DNA from: Oscillospiraceae bacterium
Lineage (GTDB): Bacteria; Bacillota; Clostridia; Oscillospirales; Oscillospiraceae
Length of the DNA: 5,883 bases
NCBI GenBank assembly: GCA_031280325.1
Contig: JAITGW010000208.1
Location: forward strand, 1 to 5,883
Direction: 5' to 3'
Part shown: piece after piece, positions 1 to 5,828 of the stretch
Layout: each line of letters begins with the position of its first letter
Position numbering within the stretch: position 1 is the first letter of the stretch
Translations under genes and position numbers: made by a program
The notes under the pieces: model-generated
Told to the model about the DNA's origin: nothing
Seen by the model: the letters and a program-made list of their open reading frames with translations, nothing else
Databases searched by the model: none

Positions 1-1094
1 AGAAGCGGCGTGCCGTACCGCCGCACCCCTCTGCGGAGCGCGGGGAGGCCGCGCCTAATATACGCGACGCGATAACGCTGTTTGAGCTTATATTGTGCGT
101 CGTCATCATCGCCATACACAGCTATGCCAATACGGCGCCCGCACTAACGCCGGGCGAGAATATCCCGCATGACCTGCTGTATATGCTTCGGCGGATAATC
201 GCGTTTTCGGTTCCGGGGTTTGTGTTCACGGCCGGGCTTAAATACGCGATGAGCATGAAAAAACGCGCCTATTTCCCATATATATGGGGGCGCGTTCTGC
301 GCGTGTATTTACCGTATGTTCTGTGGTGCGTCGTATATTTTCTGTATTTTGTGTATACGCCGATGTATAGCTATCCGTTGTCGTTTTCGGACTTTTTCGG
401 ATATCTCCTGCGCGGCGATCTCGTTGCGCATCTATACTTTGTACTTATGATTATGCAGTTCTATCTGCTTGCGCCGCTGATACTCCGCGCGGCGCGGGCA
501 ATCCCGGCACGGGCTGGAATTCCGGCGGCGCTGGCGCTGCAATTTTTGCTCATCGCTCTGGCGCGTAAATTCCCGGGGATCCTGCAATGGAATACCGTGT
601 TTGCGTATTATATCGCGTATTGGGTCATAGGCACGTATTTCGCGCTGAACGCAGAGCGTACCGCCGCGTTTTTGCGCGATAATACGCTTGCGGTTTCGGC
701 GGCGTGCGCCGCGGTGATCGCGCTATATGCCGCGGTGTGGGCGAGAGGCTATTATGTCAGGGCGCTGTGGGCTGTTGAATATGTCCGGGCGCTTGCCGCG
801 ATTGCGGAGACGATTCTTGCCGTGACGCTGTGCCTGCGGGTTAAATTCGGGAGGCTAGATGGATTTTTCCGGCTGTTCCACGGCGCGTCGTTCTATATTT
901 ATCTCGCTCATCCGCTGTCGATTTATATTGCCATGCAATATGACAAATATCACGCCCTCGGGCGCTTTTCAACAAGGTTTTTGTGGGTGTTCGCGTTTGC
1001 GCTTGTTCCAACGGCGGCGCTGTCGATGATATATACGGCAATTAAGAATAAATATACAAACAAATACAGAGAAATGAGAGAGGCAAAAAAATGA
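1..1094 (+). CDS. Acyltransferase 3 family integral membrane protein (5' partial)
   Basis: Probable membrane O-acyltransferase that moves acyl groups (often acetyl) onto a cell-surface sugar or other envelope acceptor; the substrate cannot be read here. About ten hydrophobic segments are visible, matching the usual ten-helix family fold. The first (ITLFELILCVVIIAIHSY) ends in the family's conserved His-Ser (His codon 117-119), normally the catalytic histidine. Later family hallmarks are a VPGFVFTAG helix, a basic RVLRVYLPYVLW loop-helix, HLYFVLMIMQFYLLAPLI, and SFYIYLAHPL near the C-terminus (His codon 909-911). The tail is short and lysine-rich. The frame is open to the left edge (first full codon at 3). 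The only start-like codon, TTG 93, falls inside helix 1, after FELI, so the real start is outside the window. The stop overlaps the next gene's ATG as ATGA. Family assignment is firm; IcaC-type polysaccharide export or modification proteins are the main alternative. Confidence 0.85.
   Translation, partial: KRRAVPPHPSAERGEAAPNIRDAITLFELILCVVIIAIHSYANTAPALTPGENIPHDLLYMLRRIIAFSVPGFVFTAGLKYAMSMKKRAYFPYIWGRVLRVYLPYVLWCVVYFLYFVYTPMYSYPLSFSDFFGYLLRGDLVAHLYFVLMIMQFYLLAPLILRAARAIPARAGIPAALALQFLLIALARKFPGILQWNTVFAYYIAYWVIGTYFALNAERTAAFLRDNTLAVSAACAAVIALYAAVWARGYYVRALWAVEYVRALAAIAETILAVTLCLRVKFGRLDGFFRLFHGASFYIYLAHPLSIYIAMQYDKYHALGRFSTRFLWVFAFALVPTAALSMIYTAIKNKYTNKYREMREAKK
1076..1083 (+). promoter_or_regulatory. 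Ribosome-binding site of the PaaK-like gene, inside the upstream gene
   Basis: The purine run GAGAGAGG lies seven bases before ATG 1091 and within the last codons of the acyltransferase gene. With the ATGA stop/start overlap (1091-1094) it fixes the start of the downstream gene and suggests translational coupling of the pair. Confidence 0.7.
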
Positions 1095-2326
1095 AGCTGG
1101 ATGCAACGCAACTGGAGATGCTGCGCGCGCAGCTGGAGCGCTTATCGAAAGTGGAGGGCGGATTTTATAAGCGAAAGCTGAAGGGCGCGCGACTTGGAAG
1201 CTGCGACCCGCAGGGCGAGTTTGAGGCTTTGCCGTTTACGACGAAGAGCGAGCTGCGCGACGTATATCCGCTTGGAATTTCCGCCGTGCCAGAGAGGGAG
1301 ATTCTCCGCATACACTCCTCGTCGGGCACGACGGGAACGCCGATTATAATTCCATACACTAAAAAGGACATTGACGACTGGGCGGTAATGTTCAAGCGGT
1401 GCTATGAAATGGCGGGAATTACAAGCATGGATCGCATCCACGTCACACCCGGGTACGGACTGTGGACTGCCGGAATCGGTTTTCAGCTCGGCGCGGAGCT
1501 GCTTGGCGCTATGGTTATTCCCATGGGTCCGGGGAACACGGAAAAGCAGATAAAAATGATGATCGACCTTGAATCTACAGTGCTTTGCGCCACATCGTCG
1601 TTCGCGCTGCTGCTGGCGGAGGAGATTGAGCGGCGCGGGATACGTGATCGGATTCGTCTCAAAAAGGGCGTGATCGGCTCGGAGCGCTGGGGCGAAAAGA
1701 CGCGCCGGCGTATCTCGGGTCAGCTTGGAATCGAGCTGTACGACATTTACGGGCTGACGGAGATTTACGGGCCGGGAATCGGCATCGCCTGCCGCTGCGA
1801 CGCGGGAATGCACTGCTTTGACGACTATATCTACATGGAGATTATTGACCCGAAAACCGGCAAAAATCTGCCCGACGGAGAGTGGGGAGAGCTTGTCATC
1901 ACGACGCTGCAAAAGGAGGGCGCGCCACTCATCCGCTATCGCACGCACGATTTGACGCGCATTATTCCCGGAGTTTGTGAATGCGGCTGCGAAAACACGC
2001 GGATCGATACGCTTATCGGACGCACGGACGATATGATAAAGGTGAAGGGCGTGAACATTTATCCGGGACAGGTGGAGGATGTGCTGAGAGATATTGACGG
2101 AGTGTCGAGCGAGTACCGCATTCAGATAAACCGCGTTTCCGGCAAGGACGAGATGACGCTGGTGTTCGAGACGGATCCGGGCTTTGAGCAGGACGCAATG
2201 GAGCATACCGTGCGAAGCATGTTCAAAAGCCGCGTGGGGCTGACTGTGATACCAAGCGCGGTGCCGCTTGGCGTACTGCCGCGCAGCGAGAAAAAAACCG
2301 CGCGGGTACAGGATAACAGAAATTGA
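1091..2326 (+). CDS. paaK: Phenylacetate-CoA ligase (PaaK) family adenylate-forming enzyme
   Basis: Cytoplasmic acyl-CoA ligase: an aromatic or other carboxylic acid plus ATP gives an acyl-AMP, then the acyl-CoA. All core motifs are present in order: P-loop SSSGTTGTP (residues 76-84), YDIYGLTE (217-224), GEWGELVITT (263-272), IRYRTHDL (281-288), the hinge IGRTDDMIKVKGVNIYP (309-325), and a PaaK-type C-terminal domain ending LPRSEKKTARVQDNR, where the catalytic lysine of the second domain is expected. At 411 residues it is slightly shorter than typical PaaK (about 430-440), with a trimmed N-terminus. Cysteines cluster at 234, 236, 242 and 296, 298, 300, compatible with a metal site seen in some relatives (inference). 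The start ATG 1091 has a good SD and overlaps the stop of the acyltransferase gene by four bases. Family assignment is secure; substrate is not, because anaerobes carry many PaaK homologues acting on arylacetates, indoleacetate or unknown acids. The symbol is a family-level label. Confidence 0.88.
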   Translation: MKLDATQLEMLRAQLERLSKVEGGFYKRKLKGARLGSCDPQGEFEALPFTTKSELRDVYPLGISAVPEREILRIHSSSGTTGTPIIIPYTKKDIDDWAVMFKRCYEMAGITSMDRIHVTPGYGLWTAGIGFQLGAELLGAMVIPMGPGNTEKQIKMMIDLESTVLCATSSFALLLAEEIERRGIRDRIRLKKGVIGSERWGEKTRRRISGQLGIELYDIYGLTEIYGPGIGIACRCDAGMHCFDDYIYMEIIDPKTGKNLPDGEWGELVITTLQKEGAPLIRYRTHDLTRIIPGVCECGCENTRIDTLIGRTDDMIKVKGVNIYPGQVEDVLRDIDGVSSEYRIQINRVSGKDEMTLVFETDPGFEQDAMEHTVRSMFKSRVGLTVIPSAVPLGVLPRSEKKTARVQDNRN

Positions 2327-2352
2327 TTTTTGCTCTCCGGCAGGCATAGAAT
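2323..2352 (+). promoter_or_regulatory. Possible sigma-70-type promoter for the phosphofructokinase gene
   Basis: TTGATT (2323-2328) and TAGAAT (2347-2352) are separated by 18 bases, matching the -35 consensus at four of six and the -10 at five of six positions. Transcription would start near 2359, leaving a short leader that contains the SD. The -35 overlaps the stop codon of the PaaK-like gene. The gene could therefore be transcribed alone as well as by read-through. Motif match only. Confidence 0.35.
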
Positions 2353-2369
2353 GAATGAAAACGGCAAGT

Positions 2370-2373
2370 GAGG
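2370..2373 (+). promoter_or_regulatory. Ribosome-binding site fixing the pfp start at ATG 2383
   Basis: GAGG lies nine bases before ATG 2383, within the context AAGTGAGGAAT. The longer in-frame alternative, GTG 2368, lies in and just before this site, so it would use up its own SD and has nothing comparable upstream. ATG 2383 is preferred. Confidence 0.65.
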
Positions 2374-2382
2374 AATGAATTT

Positions 2383-3618
2383 ATGGCGGAAAAACTGATT
2401 GGCGCGTGTGTGTTTGCGCAGTCCGGCGGGCCTACTGCCGTTATTAACGCGAGCGCTTACGGCGTGATACGCGCGGCGCTCGCGTCAGATGAAATCACGA
2501 ATGTATACGCCGCGCGGCACGGGATCGTCGGCGTTATGGCTGGCGAGATGTTCGACATCGGCTCGGAGGATCCCGATGAGCTTGCGCTTTTGCCGCAAAC
2601 GCCGTCAAGCGCATTCGGCTCCTGCCGGCACAAGCTGCGCGACCCCGATGATGATGAGAGTGACTACATAAAAATCCTTGATACGTTCCGCAAATATAAT
2701 GTGCGCTATTTTTTCTACAACGGCGGCAACGATTCTATGGACACCTGCGAAAAAGTGTCGCGTTTCTTTGCTCGGAACGACTATGACTGCCGTGTTATCG
2801 GCGTGCCAAAGACGATTGACAACGACCTTGTCGGAACGGATCACTGCCCCGGCTTTGCCTCCGCCGCAAAGTATATCGCGACAAGCGTGGCGGAGATTTG
2901 CATGGATAACCGCGTGTACAACACGCCGTCGGTGACTATCGTCGAGATGATGGGACGCCACGCCGGATGGCTGACCGGCGCTGCCGCGCTTGCCGAAATA
3001 TCCGGCGCCGCGCCGGATTTGATATATCTTCCGGAGGCGGCGTTTGACATGGATAAATTTCTCTCTGACGTTGGACGCGTGTACGACGGCACCGGAAAAT
3101 GCCTCGTCGCGGTGTCGGAAGGGGTTGCCTATTCCGATGGCACGTTTGTGTCGGAGGCTGAGCAGTCGTTTACCGACGGCTTTGCGCACGCACAGCTCGG
3201 CGGCCTTGCGAATATGCTCTGCGGCGTTGTAAAGCAGCGCCTGGACGTTAAAACGCGCGGGATTGAGCTTAGCCTTCTTCAACGATGCGCGGCGCACTGC
3301 GCGTCGAAAACGGATGTCGATGAGGCGATCGCGGTAGGCGAATTTGCCGTGAAATCCGCAATCGCGGGAGAGAGCGGCAAAATGGCTGCGATCAACGCCT
3401 CGCGGGAGGGCGGATATAGTTTTGCGGCCGCGCTTATGCCGCTCACAGCAGCCGCTAACCGTGAAAAAAAGGTTCCGCGCGAGTGGATAAATGCCGATGG
3501 GAATTACGTCACGCGGGAATTTATTGATTACGCGCTGCCGCTTGTGAACGGTGAGCCGCCGCGCGTTACGGAAAACGGACTGCCAAGATTTGCGCGGCTG
3601 AAAAAGGTGCTTGTGTAA
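2383..3618 (+). CDS. pfp: Pyrophosphate-type 6-phosphofructokinase
   Basis: Phosphorylates fructose 6-phosphate to fructose 1,6-bisphosphate in glycolysis, most likely with PPi and so reversibly. Counted from ATG 2383 the protein has 411 residues, in the range of the roughly 400-residue bacterial PPi-PFK group and longer than the roughly 320-residue ATP enzyme. It opens with FAQSGGPTAVINAS (residues 11-24), the phosphoryl-donor loop. GGNDS (114-118) puts Asp where E. coli ATP-PFK has Gly104, and VPKTIDND (141-148) puts Lys where it has Gly124. Both substitutions are the known mark of PPi-dependent enzymes. Asp146 corresponds to the catalytic base, and EMMGRHAGW (188-196) is the sugar-phosphate-binding segment. 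The Asn in GGNDS replaces the GGD aspartate of E. coli PFK. The gene lies 56 bases after the PaaK-like gene and is followed by a strong hairpin. An ATP-using or mixed-donor enzyme of the same clade is possible but less likely. Confidence 0.9.
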   Translation: MAEKLIGACVFAQSGGPTAVINASAYGVIRAALASDEITNVYAARHGIVGVMAGEMFDIGSEDPDELALLPQTPSSAFGSCRHKLRDPDDDESDYIKILDTFRKYNVRYFFYNGGNDSMDTCEKVSRFFARNDYDCRVIGVPKTIDNDLVGTDHCPGFASAAKYIATSVAEICMDNRVYNTPSVTIVEMMGRHAGWLTGAAALAEISGAAPDLIYLPEAAFDMDKFLSDVGRVYDGTGKCLVAVSEGVAYSDGTFVSEAEQSFTDGFAHAQLGGLANMLCGVVKQRLDVKTRGIELSLLQRCAAHCASKTDVDEAIAVGEFAVKSAIAGESGKMAAINASREGGYSFAAALMPLTAAANREKKVPREWINADGNYVTREFIDYALPLVNGEPPRVTENGLPRFARLKKVLV

Positions 3619-3620
3619 CG

Positions 3621-3653
3621 CAAAGCTCTCCGTAAAATTGGCGGAGAGCTTTG
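3621..3653 (+). terminator. Rho-independent terminator after pfp
   Basis: A perfect 12-bp inverted repeat (CAAAGCTCTCCG at 3621-3632, complement at 3642-3653) with a nine-base loop begins two bases after the pfp stop. It is followed by TTGTATATTTATAG, an imperfect T-rich tail on the plus strand. It lies in the 77-base gap between two convergent genes. On the minus strand the hairpin is followed by CGTTACACAAG, a poor U-tract, so the plus direction is favoured; limited bidirectional action is possible. Confidence 0.75.
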
Positions 3654-3695
3654 TTGTATATTTATAGCGCTGACTTTTTGCGCCGCGGCGCGAGC

Positions 3696-5567
3696 TTATT
3701 GCCGCGCGTCCGCGCTGTCGAGCTGCTTTATCTGCGCCTCGACCCGCGCAGCCAGCGCTTTGGCGGCGGCGGGGTCACTCGCCTCGCTCACGACGCTGAG
3801 CTCGCTTGCGGCGCGGGACGGACACACTCGCACAACTCCGCCCCCGGGGCGGAGCGTGAGTCCAAGCTCGCCAGCGGCTTCCGTGCCAAGCGCCGAGGTA
3901 AGCGCGCGCATAACCTCCGCGCGACCGTGCGAGACAGGGATTTTCATCTCGGTACGGGCGAAATCCGGCGCTTCCTCGTGGAGTTTGTCCAGTGTCGTCC
4001 CGCGCTTTTTGAGATAAGCCGATATGCGCAGGGAGAGCAGCCGCGCGTCGTGCGCCCACGGCAGGAATCCGCGCGCGTGACCGGCGCTTATCTTGCGACC
4101 ATAGGTCGTGATGAGGCGCAGGGTGCATTCGGGCATGTCAGGAGGCAGCGGGAATTCGCGCCGCCCAAGCTTCAGGTCAAGCATTGTGCAAAGCAGCAGC
4201 AAGCGGTCATGATCAAGGTGCGCACCGCTCTCTGTGGCAGCGGAGACGCTTGTTCCGTCGGAGGAGACGGAAAAGAGCGGCAAAAGCTCTGCAGACGCGG
4301 CGGAGGAGTCAATGTCGCGAAGCTGCTTAATCAGCCATGCGTTGTAGGCCGGCGTTGTGCCGGTGATTTCCGTCAGTGTGCCGGGGATCTGATTCTGCGC
4401 CGGAGCGCCTAAGATTTTGCGTTCCGCCTCACGGGAGATCGGCGCGCCGAATTTGTCGCGGAAATAGAGCACAACCGCATCCTGAGATTCGGAGATGAAA
4501 ACCGTCAGCGGGAAGGAATACAGGCGCGCGCTGAAGCTTGATATTGCGCGGTTTTCGGCGTCAGTGCGGACGCAGTCGCCGCCGTATGCCGAGATTCCGG
4601 CGCAGAAAAGCGACGCCGCGGCGCATACTCGGCGCGATCCGTTTGCGCCGACGCCGACAACGCGGAAGCGCGCGCACGATGACGCGAGCCGGAGCAGCGC
4701 GGGATACGACACGGGATTTTTCAGTGTGATAACGCCCGGCAAAGTGAATTCCGGAGAAGGCTCCGATTGCAGGGACAGGTCGAAGCAGGGAGTCTGCCTG
4801 TCGTGGTCACGTCCCAGGATTCCAGCGAGAATATGGCGCTTTTTCAGGCGGATTTTTCCGTTTTCCCAATCTTCGGCGCACTGCCGATATGACTCCGGAG
4901 AGCCAATGTCGCGCCAATATCCGGGGAGCTCGACGGCGAAAAAGCGGCGCTTTTCGGAGAGCAGCAGCGGGAACAAATCCCGCGCGAAATCGAAGTCACC
5001 ACTCTCTGGAATGATGTGCAGAAGCTCCGGCGAAACCATATACATGCCGGTGTTGATCGAATCCGTCACGACGCGCTCCCACGCGGGCTTTTCGCGCACG
5101 AGTGTTATACGTCCCGTCTCGTCTGTGACGACGGCGCCGTATTCCGTCGGGTCAGAGGTTTTATAGAGAGCCACGGTCAGTTCCGCTTCATGCTCGCGAT
5201 GGAATGAGCTGAGTTCTCCGAGATTAAAGTCGCATACGCAATCGCCGGAGACGACGAGAAACGGCTCGCTTCCAAGGAATTTCATGCAATCGCGTACGGC
5301 GCCGGCAGTCCCGCGCGGCACGCCATCGACGTGATAGTGCAGCTCGACGCCGCCAAAGGCGTCGCCGAACCAGTCTCGGATTTTATCCGGCATATATTGC
5401 AGCGCGACGTGCGCATCCGTCACGCCGGCGCGGGCGAGATTTGTGATTACATGGGCGAGGACGGGCTGTCCTCCGAGGGGAGCCATGGGTTTCGGTATGT
5501 TGTCTGTCAGCGGGCGAAGGCGCGCTCCGCGCCCTCCGGCTAAGATAACGGCTTTTATGCTAATCAC
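3696..5567 (-). CDS. Sugar-1-phosphate nucleotidyltransferase (GMPP-like) fused to a degenerate phosphomannomutase-like region
   Basis: The N-terminal 235 residues form an intact nucleotidyltransferase domain that makes an NDP-sugar, probably GDP-mannose from mannose 1-phosphate and GTP. Seen: AVILAGGRGARLRPLT (residues 6-21) with PKPM (25-28), VVSGD (105-109, metal-binding Asp), EKP (159-161), INTGMYMVSPELL (171-183), FDFARDLFP (192-200) and YWRDIGSPESY (217-227, second Asp). Residues about 300-620 resemble phosphomannomutase: FRVVGVGANGSRR (301-313), FRDKFGAPISREAERKI (369-385), a domain-4-like end MKIPVSHGRAEVMRAL (541-556), and VRVCPSRAASELSVVSEAS (579-597). The TASHNP serine loop, the DGDADR metal loop and PSGTEP are absent or unrecognisable, so mutase activity is unlikely. 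At 623 residues it is well short of the usual fusions (about 800), lacking most of the hexapeptide beta-helix linker. It runs convergent to pfp. The start is ambiguous: GTG 5567 abuts the SD, while ATA 5558 would give a canonical start IKAVILAGG. The nucleotide and sugar used are inferred. Confidence 0.85.
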   Translation of the reverse strand: MISIKAVILAGGRGARLRPLTDNIPKPMAPLGGQPVLAHVITNLARAGVTDAHVALQYMPDKIRDWFGDAFGGVELHYHVDGVPRGTAGAVRDCMKFLGSEPFLVVSGDCVCDFNLGELSSFHREHEAELTVALYKTSDPTEYGAVVTDETGRITLVREKPAWERVVTDSINTGMYMVSPELLHIIPESGDFDFARDLFPLLLSEKRRFFAVELPGYWRDIGSPESYRQCAEDWENGKIRLKKRHILAGILGRDHDRQTPCFDLSLQSEPSPEFTLPGVITLKNPVSYPALLRLASSCARFRVVGVGANGSRRVCAAASLFCAGISAYGGDCVRTDAENRAISSFSARLYSFPLTVFISESQDAVVLYFRDKFGAPISREAERKILGAPAQNQIPGTLTEITGTTPAYNAWLIKQLRDIDSSAASAELLPLFSVSSDGTSVSAATESGAHLDHDRLLLLCTMLDLKLGRREFPLPPDMPECTLRLITTYGRKISAGHARGFLPWAHDARLLSLRISAYLKKRGTTLDKLHEEAPDFARTEMKIPVSHGRAEVMRALTSALGTEAAGELGLTLRPGGGVVRVCPSRAASELSVVSEASDPAAAKALAARVEAQIKQLDSADARQ

Positions 5568-5593
5568 TCCTTTTGTGCAGGTGTGATTAGCAT
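5557..5593 (-). promoter_or_regulatory. Inverted repeat enclosing the RBS and start of the nucleotidyltransferase gene
   Basis: Perfect 11-bp arms (ATGCTAATCAC at 5557-5567 and GTGATTAGCAT at 5583-5593 on the plus strand) flank a 15-base spacer. In the minus-strand mRNA this folds as a hairpin with the SD (AAAAGGA) in the loop and the start region, GTG and most of the downstream ATA, in the 3' arm. It could act as a translational control hairpin or as a dimeric repressor operator just upstream of the gene. The repeat is seen directly; the function is inferred. Confidence 0.6.
5568..5574 (-). promoter_or_regulatory. Ribosome-binding site of the nucleotidyltransferase gene
   Basis: Read on the minus strand the sequence is CACAAAAGGAGTGATTAGC followed by ATAAAAGCC. 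The AAAAGGAG core has no gap before GTG 5567 but lies eight bases before ATA 5558. Its position argues against GTG being the true start. Confidence 0.6.
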
Positions 5594-5628
5594 TTGCCGT
5601 TAATTTGGGTTAATGCCGGAATCGGGGG

Positions 5629-5634
5629 ATTGTA
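5629..5634 (-). promoter_or_regulatory. Possible -10 element for the nucleotidyltransferase gene
   Basis: TACAAT on the minus strand matches the -10 consensus at five of six positions and would start a transcript near 5622, giving a leader of about 55 bases that contains the inverted repeat. No convincing -35 is seen 16-18 bases upstream, so this is weak. Confidence 0.25.
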
Positions 5635-5723
5635 ATGAAACGGAAATAATTTGAGGCGCAGTCAGAAGGGCTGCGGCAGTGCCGCTGGAGAAAAATAAAT
5701 TTTTCCAAATTCCGAAAAAGGTA

Positions 5724-5751
5724 TTGACAAACGCGGGAGAGGTATTATGCT
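5724..5751 (+). promoter_or_regulatory. Plus-strand promoter in the right intergenic region
   Basis: A full-consensus TTGACA (5724-5729) is followed after 16 bases by TATGCT (5746-5751, four of six). Upstream, 5689-5720 is rich in A and T tracts, as in an UP element. A second candidate overlaps downstream: TTGATA (5756-5761), 18 bases, CATAAT (5780-5785), each five of six. Either would drive transcription toward the hairpin at 5798. Confidence 0.5.
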
Positions 5752-5757
5752 GTTCTT

Positions 5758-5828
5758 GATAAGACAAAGTTTACAAGGGCATAATCTAATCCCACGTATC
5801 TGACGGGCGCTGTGCCCGTCAGATTTTC
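5758..5828 (+). ncRNA. Candidate short RNA between promoter and terminator
   Basis: If transcription starts about seven bases after the TATGCT element and stops at the hairpin's T-run, the product is about 70 nt with no open reading frame bearing an RBS. It would comprise an unstructured or weakly paired 5' part and a strong terminal hairpin. It does not match any RNA family I recognise. It could equally be an attenuated leader of a gene beyond the right edge. Inference from the signals only. Confidence 0.3.
5798..5827 (+). terminator. Rho-independent terminator hairpin
   Basis: Perfect 11-bp arms, ATCTGACGGGC (5798-5808) and GCCCGTCAGAT (5814-5824), with a five-base loop, run into a short T tract (TTTT at 5824-5827, then CC). 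The T tract gives it plus-strand direction. On the minus strand the same hairpin overlaps the stop of the putative gene entering from the right and has no U-tract after it. Confidence 0.6.

Larger units (their letters stand above)
5568..5818. other. Gene-free, signal-rich intergenic region
   Basis: About 250 bases without a supported protein gene, visibly more AT-rich than its surroundings. It holds the leader of the nucleotidyltransferase gene, a GTTAAT repeat with a 10-base period (5600-5605 and 5610-5615), a small GC palindrome (5673-5685), A/T tracts, and the plus-strand promoter and hairpin arm described separately. It separates the divergent starts of the nucleotidyltransferase transcript and the short plus-strand unit. 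Confidence 0.6.

Noticed and set aside
93..95. TTG as the start of the acyltransferase gene
   Set aside because: It falls in the middle of the first membrane helix, the frame stays open to base 3 with sensible residues (NIRDAITLFELIL), and no SD precedes it.
1142..2347. 401-codon minus-strand open frame opposite the CoA ligase
   Set aside because: It mirrors the ligase codons, its translation is rich in His, Arg and Ala without a recognisable domain, and the plus strand has all adenylation motifs.
2351..2371. Six-codon frame MNENGK before pfp
   Set aside because: Too short, no convincing SD, and it overlaps the -10 element; chance is the simplest explanation.
2368..2382. GTG 2368 start giving phosphofructokinase five extra residues
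   Set aside because: This codon overlaps the SD for ATG 2383 and has no SD of its own.
2605..3297. 230-codon minus-strand frame opposite phosphofructokinase
   Set aside because: Antisense shadow; no domain features and the plus strand has the PFK motifs.
3680..3691. 12-base palindrome GCGCCGCGGCGC downstream of the nucleotidyltransferase stop
   Set aside because: It cannot form a useful hairpin with a proper loop, and on the minus strand it is followed by A rather than T residues, so it is not a terminator for that gene.
3651..4412. 253-codon plus-strand frame opposite the nucleotidyltransferase gene
   Set aside because: Arg/Gly-rich shadow of the mutase-like region, starting inside the terminator of pfp, with no SD or domain.
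4495..5166. 223-codon plus-strand frame opposite the nucleotidyltransferase domain
   Set aside because: Ser/Arg-rich shadow of a clearly coding minus-strand region.
5673..5685. GCGGCA-G-TGCCGC palindrome
   Set aside because: One-base centre and six-base arms; no T-run follows closely and it does not coincide with a promoter element. Too little to call.
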